Assembly (NCBI RefSeq): GCF_029945685.1 | Contig: NZ_JAQSDA010000027.1 | Coordinates: 1-64,000, forward strand | Source of the DNA: Polaromonas sp. | GTDB taxonomy: Bacteria; Pseudomonadota; Gammaproteobacteria; Burkholderiales; Burkholderiaceae_C | Length of the DNA: 64,000 bases | Direction of reading: 5' to 3' | Shown: piece by piece, positions 9,678 through 16,641 of the stretch | How the letters are laid out: each line of letters starts with the position of its first letter | Position numbering within the stretch: the first letter of the stretch is position 1 | Position numbers and translations under genes: made by a program | Notes under the pieces: generated by a model | The model's input: only the letters and a program-made list of their open reading frames with translations | The model's database searches: none | What the model was told of the DNA's origin: nothing

Positions 9678-10838
9678 TCACTTCGCGGGCGCTGCGGCGG
9701 GCGTGGCGGCGGCGGCAGATGCTACTGGATTGATAGCTGTCTGCGCATTCGGGGCAAGGGCTGCAGCCACTTTTGGCTGATAGATCGTGACCTTCTGCCC
9801 GGGCGACAGCACATGCACACCGGCGCTGACCACCAGCATGCCAGGTTGCAGGCCCGACGCCACCACCGCTTCGTTGCCGTCGGCCGTCGCGATCTGGATG
9901 GTCTGCGACTTCACCGTCATGCTGGCCTGGTCCAGCACCCAGACCGCCGTTGCCCGGCCTTCCTGGCGCAGGGCCGTGGTCGGCAGCTTGATCACCTGCA
10001 GACCCGCAGCACCCAGGCCCTGCGGCTGCACGTAAACCGTGGCGCCCAGCACCGGTGGGTCCTGGGTGGCCAGCACCACCTTCACCGGATAGGTTCGTGT
10101 GAGCGGATCGGCGCTGGCGCCCACTTCACGCACCTTGCCGTCCAGCCCGGCGTTCTGCGCCCAGACCCGCACCTTGACCGGCATGCCGACCTTGATGGCC
10201 GCCACCTTGTCTTCGGGCACGGAAAACACCACGTCGCGCGGGCCGTCGGCAGCAATGCGCAGCACCGGGGTGCCGGCAGAGACCACCTGGCCGACCTCGG
10301 CTTCCACGGCGGTGACCACCCCCGACACGTCGGCCACCAGCACGGCGTAACCGGCCTGGTTGCCCTGAACGGCCAGTTGCGACTGCGCCTGCTCAAGCTG
10401 GGCCTGCGCCGCCTTGAGCGTGGCCTCGCGGCGCTCGAGTTCAGCGCCGCTGATGAAGTTCTGGTCCCGCAGTTCCTTGTAGCGCTTGTAGTCGGCCGAG
10501 GCCAGGTCGCGCTGCGTGGCCGCCGCTGCGACCTGGGCGCGCGCCGCATCGGCTGCCAGCTTGTAGTCCTGCGGGTCCAGTTGGGCCAGCACCTGGCCGG
10601 CCTTCACACGCTGCCCGAGTTCGGCCTGCCGCCGGATGATTTTTCCGCCGACCCGAAAGCCCAGCCGCGACTCGGTCTGGGCCTTCACCTCGCCGGCAAA
10701 CTCGTAAGCACTCGCAAAGGAATCTGTCCCCACGGTCATGACCTTGACGGCACGCACCGGCTCCTCGAGCGGGGCTGGCTTGGAACAGGCGGCCAACAAC
10801 AAGGCGCTGCTGAGGACGGCAAAAACGGTTTTATTCAT
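9678..10838 (-). CDS. RND efflux periplasmic adaptor subunit (membrane fusion lipoprotein)
   Basis: 386-aa adaptor linking the RND permease to an outer-membrane channel. The N-terminus is a lipoprotein signal with lipobox LLAAC (cysteine near residue 18). The order is beta-barrel/lipoyl half (GEVKAQTESRLGFRVGGKI), a helical hairpin (about 80-160, QLEQAQSQL), the second lipoyl half and membrane-proximal domain. The last 40 residues are Ala/Pro-rich and lie on an R1 repeat copy (9721-9782), so the C-terminus appears partly repeat-derived. It is the first gene of the pump operon; an inverted repeat in the upstream region could be its operator. Confidence 0.92.
   Translation of the reverse strand: MNKTVFAVLSSALLLAACSKPAPLEEPVRAVKVMTVGTDSFASAYEFAGEVKAQTESRLGFRVGGKIIRRQAELGQRVKAGQVLAQLDPQDYKLAADAARAQVAAAATQRDLASADYKRYKELRDQNFISGAELERREATLKAAQAQLEQAQSQLAVQGNQAGYAVLVADVSGVVTAVEAEVGQVVSAGTPVLRIAADGPRDVVFSVPEDKVAAIKVGMPVKVRVWAQNAGLDGKVREVGASADPLTRTYPVKVVLATQDPPVLGATVYVQPQGLGAAGLQVIKLPTTALRQEGRATAVWVLDQASMTVKSQTIQIATADGNEAVVASGLQPGMLVVSAGVHVLSPGQKVTIYQPKVAAALAPNAQTAINPVASAAAATPAAAPAK
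9721..9782. repeat. R1 interspersed repeat, copy inside the pump adaptor gene
   Basis: Plus-strand orientation. The core TTGATAGCTG...TGCGC...GGCAAGGGCTG matches the R1 consensus (GCTATTnATTTGATAGCTG - TGCGCCCG - AAGGGCTGGAGGCC). It is read through in frame near the adaptor C-terminus. Confidence 0.8.
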
Positions 10839-10912
10839 GATGGCATTGAGGAAAAACGGTGGCTAAAAGGCCAGAAAGCAGGAAACAGGCAAGCCCGACA
10901 AACCCGTTAATG

Positions 10913-10926
10913 ACTGACCGGTTAGT
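10913..10926. promoter_or_regulatory. Candidate operator (inverted repeat) between efflux pump and hpnC
   Basis: ACTGACCGGTTAGT is a 14-bp inverted repeat with six of seven pairs matching, centred on CCGG. It lies 75 bp before the adaptor ATG and 45 bp before the hpnC ATG. The architecture is like that of TetR-family operators of RND pumps, but no TetR gene is in the neighbourhood, so the binding protein is unknown. Confidence 0.45.
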
Positions 10927-10970
10927 AATCTAGGGTAATTCCCAAGGCTTGTCAAGCGACAATCCAGCCC

Positions 10971-11831
10971 ATGACTTCCGGTCCCCATCCCGACCTTGCG
11001 CAGCCACTGGCGCCCCCTTCCAGCCACTACGAAAACTTCCCCGTGGCCTCGCTGCTGTGCCCGCCGCACCTGCGTCCGGCGGTGGCGGCGATCTACTGGT
11101 TCGCCCGCACGGCGGACGACATCGCCGACGAAGGCGACGCCCTGCCCGCCCAGCGGCTGGCCGACCTGGCAGCCTGCCGCGCGGACCTGTTCGCCGCGGC
11201 GCAGGGCCGGCCGGTCTCGGCGCGCTGGCCGGGCGTCTTCGCCGCCCTGGCGCCGGTGATCGCGCAGTTCCAGCTGCCGGTGGCCTTGCTGGACGACCTG
11301 CTCAGCGCCTTCGAGCAGGACGTCGTCAAGCAGCGTTATGCCAGCGAGGCCGAATTGCTCGATTACTGCCGCCGCTCGGCCAACCCGGTCGGCCGCCTGC
11401 TGCTGCATCTCTATGGCGTCAACGATGCGGCGTCCCTGGTGCAGAGCGACCACATCTGCACGGCCCTGCAACTGATCAACTTCTGGCAAGACCTCAGCGT
11501 GGACATTCCGCGCGGACGCATCTACCTGCCGCAGGACCTGTGGGCTGCGCACGGCGTCGATGAAGCGCAACTGCAGGCCCTGGACGTGAACCCGGCCACT
11601 ACGAAATTGATAGCTGCCTGCGTCCATTCGGCAAGGGCGCGCATGCTCAAAGGCCTGCCTCTGGCAAAGAAGGTGCCGGGGCGCGCGGGCTGGGAGTTGC
11701 GCCTGGTCGTACAAGGCGGCCTGCGCATCCTCGACAAGACGGAAGCCATCGGCTTTGCCACCTTACGCCAGCGCCCCAAGCTCACGCCCCGGGATGTGAC
11801 GCTGATGCTGTGGCGCGCGATCCGGATGTAA
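10971..11831 (+). CDS. hpnC: Squalene synthesis protein HpnC (hydroxysqualene synthase)
   Basis: 286-aa trans-isoprenyl diphosphate synthase-like protein. In the HpnCDE pathway HpnC converts presqualene diphosphate to hydroxysqualene. The two Mg-binding Asp-rich motifs are present: TADDIADE (about residue 48) and the second region LQLINFWQDLSVD (about 163-175), followed by RGRIYLP. Residues around 212-223 (TTKLIAACVHSA) are encoded by an R1 repeat copy, apparently tolerated in a loop. It is the first gene of hpnC-hpnD-hpnE, 51 bp before hpnD, and divergent from the RND pump. Confidence 0.93.
   Translation: MTSGPHPDLAQPLAPPSSHYENFPVASLLCPPHLRPAVAAIYWFARTADDIADEGDALPAQRLADLAACRADLFAAAQGRPVSARWPGVFAALAPVIAQFQLPVALLDDLLSAFEQDVVKQRYASEAELLDYCRRSANPVGRLLLHLYGVNDAASLVQSDHICTALQLINFWQDLSVDIPRGRIYLPQDLWAAHGVDEAQLQALDVNPATTKLIAACVHSARARMLKGLPLAKKVPGRAGWELRLVVQGGLRILDKTEAIGFATLRQRPKLTPRDVTLMLWRAIRM
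11606..11645. repeat. R1 interspersed repeat inside hpnC
   Basis: Plus orientation: ATTGATAGCTGCCTGCG followed by GGCAAGGGC matches the R1 core. It is wholly within the hpnC reading frame and does not interrupt it. Confidence 0.75.
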
Positions 11832-11882
11832 TCCCGACAGCGGCCGGCTTGCCACCGCTCCAAGCCTGCGACAATCCCGCCC

Positions 11883-12725
11883 ATGAACCCCGAGGAATAC
11901 GTCCAGCAGAAGGCCGCCGCGTCCGGCAGCAGTTTTTATTACGCCTTCCTGTTTCTGCCGCGGGAAAGGCGCGCGGCCATCACGGCCTTTTATGCCTTCT
12001 GCCGCGAGGTCGACGATGTGGTTGACGAGGTGATCGACCCCGGCGTGGCGCACACCAAGCTCGCCTGGTGGCAGGCCGAGGTGCTCAAGTCCTACGCCGG
12101 CTCGCCCACCCATCCGGTGATGAAGGCACTGATGCCGCTGGCCCCCACCTACCAGATCGAGGCGCGCCACCTGCAGGCGGTGATCGAGGGCTGCCAGATG
12201 GACCTCACGCAAAACCGCTTTCTTGATTTCCCCGGCCTGAAGACCTATTGCCACCTGGTCGCCGGCATCGTCGGCGAGGTGGCCGCGCGGATTTTCGGTC
12301 AGACGCAGCCGCAGACCACCGCGTACGCGCACAAGCTCGGGCTGGCCTTCCAGATGACCAACATCATCCGCGACGTCGGCGAAGATGCCTTGCGCGGCCG
12401 CATTTACCTGCCGGTCAACGAGTTGCAGCAGTTCGACGTGAAAGCGCACGAAATCCTCAAGCGCCAGTACTCGGACCGCTTCACCGCGCTGATGCAGTTC
12501 CAGACGCAGCGTGCGCTCGCCCTCTACGACGAGGCGCTGGCGCTGCTGCCCGAGGCCGACCGCCGCGCGCAAAAGCCCGGCCTGATGATGGCCAGCATCT
12601 ACCGCACCTTGCTGCGCGAGATCGAGGCCGACGGCTACCAGGTGCTGCACCAGCGGGTAAGCCTGACGCCGCTGCGCAAGTTCTGGCTGGCGTGGAAAAC
12701 ACAGGCTTTCGGCAAGGTTCAATGA
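11883..12725 (+). CDS. hpnD: Presqualene diphosphate synthase HpnD
   Basis: 280-aa trans-isoprenyl diphosphate synthase that condenses two farnesyl diphosphates to presqualene diphosphate. The Asp-rich motifs are REVDDVVDEV (about residue 43) and MTNIIRDVGEDALRGRIYLP (about 157-176). The start codon at 11883 follows a short gap after hpnC, and translation begins MNPEEYVQQKAAASGSSFYY, the family-typical N-terminus. It ends at the left edge of an R2 repeat copy that separates it from hpnE. Confidence 0.95.
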   Translation: MNPEEYVQQKAAASGSSFYYAFLFLPRERRAAITAFYAFCREVDDVVDEVIDPGVAHTKLAWWQAEVLKSYAGSPTHPVMKALMPLAPTYQIEARHLQAVIEGCQMDLTQNRFLDFPGLKTYCHLVAGIVGEVAARIFGQTQPQTTAYAHKLGLAFQMTNIIRDVGEDALRGRIYLPVNELQQFDVKAHEILKRQYSDRFTALMQFQTQRALALYDEALALLPEADRRAQKPGLMMASIYRTLLREIEADGYQVLHQRVSLTPLRKFWLAWKTQAFGKVQ

Positions 12726-12815
12726 GCCCCCACGCTTGTCGCTGCGCGTACTGCGCTGCCCCCCGATGGGGCGCTGCGCCTGCGGGCCGGCGGAGCCGGA
12801 CCCGCGGCCCCTGCT
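12722..12815. repeat. R2 interspersed repeat between hpnD and hpnE
   Basis: CCCCCACGCTT...TGCGCTGCCCCCCG...GGGGCG...GCGGGCCGGCGG is the reverse orientation of the element seen at 27869-27960 and 37790-37862 (GGGCCGCCCC...GCCCCCTCGGGGGGCAGCG...AAGCGGGGG). It begins at the hpnD stop codon and fills most of the hpnD-hpnE gap. An open frame through it gives a false N-terminal extension of HpnE. Confidence 0.7.
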
Positions 12816-12837
12816 GGTCAATACCGCGGGTTCCAGC

Positions 12838-14115
12838 GTGAGAGTTGCCGTCATCGGTGCCGGCTGGGCCGGCTGCGCGGCGGCGGTCGAGGCCACCCGA
12901 CTCGGCCAGCAGGTCACCGTGTTTGAAGCTGCCCGTATTCCCGGTGGGCGCGCGCGACGCGTCGACGGCCAGTGGCCCGACGGGTCGGCGCTGGCGCTGG
13001 ACAACGGCCAGCACATCCTGATCGGTGCCTACAGCGAAACGCTGCGCCTGATGGCCGACGTCGGTGCGTTTGCCGACACGGCCCTGCTGCGCCTGCCGCT
13101 GACCCTGCAATTCCCCGACGGCACGGGTCTGGCGTTCCCCCGGCTGCCCGCCCCGCTGGATGCACTGGCCGGCATTGTGCGAGCACGCGGCTGGACCTGG
13201 CGCGACAAACTCTCGTTGCTGCGCGCCGCCGTCGGCTGGCAGCTCTCGGGATTTCGCTGCGCGCCGGAGCTGTCTGTTGCGCAGCTGTGCCGCCAACTGA
13301 GCCCGACGGTGATGGCCACCCTGATTGAGCCGCTGTGTGTCTCGGCGCTGAACACGCCGGCCGACCGCGCCAGCGCCCAGGTGTATTTACGGGTGCTGCG
13401 CGATGCGCTGTTCGCCGAATCGGGCGGCTCCAACCTGTTGCTGCCGCGTGTGGACCTGAGTGCGCTGCTGCCCGACGCGGCACTGGCCTGGGTCGCGCAG
13501 CGTGGCGGCGAGGTCGGGCTCGGTCGCCGTGTGCAGGGACTGACGCGCCTGGCCGGAAGCTGGCAGGTCGATGGCGCCCTCTTTGACCGGGTGGTTCTCG
13601 CCTGTCCGCCGGCGGAAGCTGCGCGGCTGGTCGAAACAGCGGTCCTGCCCTGCCAGGCCTGGCTGGCGCACACCCGCGCATTGCAGTTTGAAGCGATCAC
13701 CACGGTGTATGCGTTTTCACCCGAAGCTCGCCTGGCGCAGCCCATGCTCACGCTGTGCGCGGGTCCACCCGACGGCGAGGCGCCGGCGCAGTTTGTGTTT
13801 GACCGCGGCCAGCTCGGCGGACCCGCCGGCCTGCTGGCCTTTGTGGTCAGCGCCAGCAGCGCCGACAAGGACGGACTGACCCGGCGCGTGCTGGCCCAGG
13901 GCGAGCGGCAACTCGGGCTGACGGCCCTGCAGGCCGTGCAGACGATTGTGGAAAAACGCGCAACCTTCGCCTGCCTGCCCGGTCTGCAGCGCCCCGCCGC
14001 GCAGGTGCTGCCGGGGCTGCTTGCCTGTGGCGACTACCTCGACGGGCCCTACCCCGCCACACTGGAAGGCGCCGTGCGCTCGGGTTTGCAGGCCGCCAGA
14101 ATTGCTATCAAATAA
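12838..14115 (+). CDS. hpnE: Squalene-forming FAD-dependent amine oxidase HpnE
   Basis: FAD enzyme that reduces hydroxysqualene to squalene. I chose GTG at 12838, giving VRVAVIGAGWAGCAAAVEA, which places the GxGxxG dinucleotide-binding motif at the N-terminus as in the family (425 aa). The frame is open 34 codons further upstream, but those residues are encoded by the R2 repeat. FAD contacts include GGRARR and the C-terminal GDYLDGPYPATLEGAVRSG. The last codons and the TAA stop come from an R1 copy that continues to the stop codon of the convergent GST gene. No squalene-hopene cyclase gene is nearby. Confidence 0.9.
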   Translation: MRVAVIGAGWAGCAAAVEATRLGQQVTVFEAARIPGGRARRVDGQWPDGSALALDNGQHILIGAYSETLRLMADVGAFADTALLRLPLTLQFPDGTGLAFPRLPAPLDALAGIVRARGWTWRDKLSLLRAAVGWQLSGFRCAPELSVAQLCRQLSPTVMATLIEPLCVSALNTPADRASAQVYLRVLRDALFAESGGSNLLLPRVDLSALLPDAALAWVAQRGGEVGLGRRVQGLTRLAGSWQVDGALFDRVVLACPPAEAARLVETAVLPCQAWLAHTRALQFEAITTVYAFSPEARLAQPMLTLCAGPPDGEAPAQFVFDRGQLGGPAGLLAFVVSASSADKDGLTRRVLAQGERQLGLTALQAVQTIVEKRATFACLPGLQRPAAQVLPGLLACGDYLDGPYPATLEGAVRSGLQAARIAIK

Positions 14116-14162
14116 ATAGCTGCTCCCGAAATACCGGCAAGGGCTGGAGCCCAATTTGTCTA
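14101..14162. repeat. R1 repeat between convergent hpnE and GST genes
   Basis: ATTGCTATCAAATAAATAGC starts the element and GGCAAGGGCTGGAGCCC is the second half. The element supplies the TAA stop of hpnE at its left end and the TAG stop of the GST gene (14162-14160) at its right end. Confidence 0.85.
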
Positions 14163-14807
14163 TAGATTCCGGCTGCTGTCCCGCCGCGCCAGCGCGCGCA
14201 CCTGTCGCTGCGCGGGCCGGTCCAGGCAACGCGAAAGCCAGGCGCTGAGCTGCGGACATTGCCCGTTCAGTTCGCCCGAACGCTGCACCCAGGCGAGCAC
14301 CGAAGCCACGCAGATGTCGGCCACGGTGAAGCGCTCGCCGGCCAGGAAATGGCGGTCCTGCAGTTGCTGATCGAGTACGCGCAGCGCTGGCAGCAGGCGC
14401 CGCTCGGCCTCCTGCGCCAGCTGCGGTTTGCGCCGCTCCTCGGGCATGGCCACGGTGTGCATCAAAAACGTCAGGGCATCTTTCTCGCATTCGGTCACGG
14501 CCCAGAAGCTCCAGCGCAGGATCTCGGCCTGTTCGGCGTGGTTCACCGCAGCAAGCGATGGGGCGCCGTCACCCTGGAAACGCCCGGCCAGGTAAAGCGC
14601 GCAGGCCATGGACTCCCAGACCAGCACGCCGTCATCGTCGATCACCGGGATATGCCCGTTGGGATTGAGTGCCAGAAACGCCGGCGTGCGGGTTGCGCCG
14701 CCCTGGTAAGGCTGGGCAATGTGTTCGTAGCTCAGGCCCAGTTCCTGCGCCACCCACAGCGGCCGCGATGCGCGCGAAGCCGCGATGCCGTAGATCTTCA
14801 GGGTCAT
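14160..14807 (-). CDS. Glutathione S-transferase family protein
   Basis: 215-aa cytosolic GST-like protein. The N-terminal thioredoxin fold (residues 1-80) has the glutathione-binding segment GHIPVIDDDGVLVWES, with a cis-Pro and the ES pair typical of the gamma-glutamyl site. The all-helical C-terminal domain contains FTVADICVASVL (the N-capping Asp box). [16 protein letters not shown] suggests Ser rather than Cys near the catalytic position. Its start overlaps the upstream HAD gene stop by 4 nt, so they are translationally coupled. Substrate unknown. Confidence 0.9.
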   Translation of the reverse strand: MTLKIYGIAASRASRPLWVAQELGLSYEHIAQPYQGGATRTPAFLALNPNGHIPVIDDDGVLVWESMACALYLAGRFQGDGAPSLAAVNHAEQAEILRWSFWAVTECEKDALTFLMHTVAMPEERRKPQLAQEAERRLLPALRVLDQQLQDRHFLAGERFTVADICVASVLAWVQRSGELNGQCPQLSAWLSRCLDRPAQRQVRALARRDSSRNL

Positions 14808-15535
14808 GGCTGCGTGTCAGCGACGCGAAACAGGTCACACAGCTCCGTCAGGCTGGTCACGGTTTCGTGCGGCACGGCCTCGTGCGTCCAGAGGTGGTCA
14901 GCGCGGTTCACCCATGCGGTCTGCATGCCGGCGTTCAGCGCCCCCAGCACATCCAGCGCAGCATCGTCACCTACATGCAGCACGTTGTGCGGCTGCACAT
15001 CCACGGCGCCTGCTGCGGCATGGAAGATCCGCGGGTCGGGTTTGCCCACGCCGAACGCCTGTGCGCTGATGGCGGCGCGAAAGTACGGCGAGAGACCGAT
15101 GCGCGCGATATCGGCATTGCCGTTGGACAGCGCAACCACCGGGTACCGCGCCGAAAGAAACTCCAGCGCGAGCATCGCGTCTTCGAACAGCGTCACGTCG
15201 TGGCGCGCGGCAAAAAAAACTTCAAAGGCTTCTTCCGCCAGCAGGGGGTTCTCCCGGGAGCGGTACAGGGCCAGGCGGATAGCCTCGCGCCGGATGGCGC
15301 TGAGGTTGTGCCTGAGCTCGGGGCGGGTCCGGACGATCTGCTCGCGGATATCGTGGCGCGCCGTGGGGTTGGCAAACAGGGCCGCGGTCATGGGCGCGTG
15401 GCGGCCCAGCCATTCGTCAAGTGCAGCTTCGGCTTTTTCTATCACCGGCCAGACCGGCCAGAGGGTGTCATCAAGGTCAAGGGTTATGGCTTTAATAATT
15501 GTCAGGTCAAGCATAGGTAAGGGAGAATAACCCAT
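14804..15535 (-). CDS. HAD-family hydrolase (phosphatase-like)
   Basis: Haloacid dehalogenase superfamily protein of 243 aa. Motif I is [10 protein letters not shown], motif II is VALSNGNAD, motif III Lys is in [11 protein letters not shown], and motif IV is [15 protein letters not shown]. The general fold resembles YjjG/Gph-like phosphatases; the substrate is unknown. I chose the ATG at 15535 because GGGAG lies 8 nt upstream. The ATG at 15514 ([10 protein letters not shown]) fits the family start but has no ribosome site. With the chosen start, its ATG and that of hemH share one CATG. The gene overlaps GST by 4 nt. Confidence 0.87.
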   Translation of the reverse strand: MGYSPLPMLDLTIIKAITLDLDDTLWPVWPVIEKAEAALDEWLGRHAPMTAALFANPTARHDIREQIVRTRPELRHNLSAIRREAIRLALYRSRENPLLAEEAFEVFFAARHDVTLFEDAMLALEFLSARYPVVALSNGNADIARIGLSPYFRAAISAQAFGVGKPDPRIFHAAAGAVDVQPHNVLHVGDDAALDVLGALNAGMQTAWVNRADHLWTHEAVPHETVTSLTELCDLFRVADTQP

Positions 15536-16637
15536 GTCTTTTTCTCCCGAACCCACCTTTGAGCACGGCCAGCCGCCCAGCGCGCCCAGCGGCACCGCCG
15601 TGTTGTACTGCAACCTCGGAACGCCCGACGCGCCCACCGCCGCAGCGCTGCGCCCCTACCTTGCGCAGTTCCTCAGCGATCACCGCGTGATCGAGATTCC
15701 GAAGGCCTTGTGGTGGTTCATCCTGCACGGCATCATCCTGCGCGTGCGACCCAAAAAATCGGCAGCCAAATACGCCAGCATCTGGACCGCGGAAGGCTCC
15801 CCGCTGAAGGTCTGGACGGCCAAACAGGCGACGCTGCTGCGCGGCTACCTGGGCGAGCGCGGACACCATGTGGAGGTGCGTTATGCCATGCGTTACGGCC
15901 AGCCTTCCGTGGCCGCGCAGCTGAACTCGCTCAAGGCCGAAGGTGTCACCCGCATCCTGGTGTTGCCCGCCTACCCGCAATACAGCGGCACCAGCACCGC
16001 CAGCGTGTTCGACGCGGTCTACAGCTGGGCCGCCAGAACACGCCGCATTCCCGAGCTGCGGTTTGTCAACCACTACCACGACCACCCGGGCTACATCGCG
16101 GCGCTGGCAGCGCGCGTGCGCGCGCACTGGGCCACCCATGGCCGCGCCGACAAGCTGGTCATGAGTTTTCACGGAGTGCCCGAGCGCACGCTGCATCTGG
16201 GCGATCCCTACCACTGCGAGTGCCACAAGACCGCCCGGCTGCTGGCCGAAGAACTGGGTCTTGCCAAAGATCAGTACCGCGTCACCTTCCAGTCACGCTT
16301 CGGCAAGGCCAAGTGGCTGGAGCCCTACACCGAGCCCACGCTGGTGGCGCTGGCCAGGGCCGGCGTCAAAAGCGTCGATGTGATGTGCCCGGGCTTCACC
16401 GGCGACTGCCTGGAGACCCTTGAGGAAATAGCGCAGGAGGCCAGGGAAGCTTTTGTGCATGCAGGCGGCAAGACCTTCAACTACATCGCCTGCCTCAACG
16501 ACAGCCCGGAATGGCTGGCCGCCCTGCGCGACATCGCCCTGCAGCATCTGTCGGGCTGGCCGACCCAGAGCTCACCCGATGTGCAGGCGCTGGCCGCGTC
16601 ACGGGCCGCAGCGCTGGCCCGCGGCGCCCGGCAATAA
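15534..16637 (+). CDS. hemH: Ferrochelatase
   Basis: Last step of heme synthesis: inserts Fe2+ into protoporphyrin IX. 367 aa. Conserved features are the catalytic His in [11 protein letters not shown] and the acidic metal-path segment [28 protein letters not shown] is also a family signature. AAGGGAGA lies 8 nt upstream of the ATG, inside the coding region of the divergent HAD gene. The gene ends 4 bp from the convergent TPR/glycosyltransferase gene. Confidence 0.97.
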   Translation: MSFSPEPTFEHGQPPSAPSGTAVLYCNLGTPDAPTAAALRPYLAQFLSDHRVIEIPKALWWFILHGIILRVRPKKSAAKYASIWTAEGSPLKVWTAKQATLLRGYLGERGHHVEVRYAMRYGQPSVAAQLNSLKAEGVTRILVLPAYPQYSGTSTASVFDAVYSWAARTRRIPELRFVNHYHDHPGYIAALAARVRAHWATHGRADKLVMSFHGVPERTLHLGDPYHCECHKTARLLAEELGLAKDQYRVTFQSRFGKAKWLEPYTEPTLVALARAGVKSVDVMCPGFTGDCLETLEEIAQEAREAFVHAGGKTFNYIACLNDSPEWLAALRDIALQHLSGWPTQSSPDVQALAASRAAALARGARQ

Positions 16638-16641
16638 GCCC

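Noticed and set aside
12736-12837. N-terminal extension of HpnE
   Set aside because: Encoded by the R2 repeat; the FAD motif of the family starts right at the GTG 12838.
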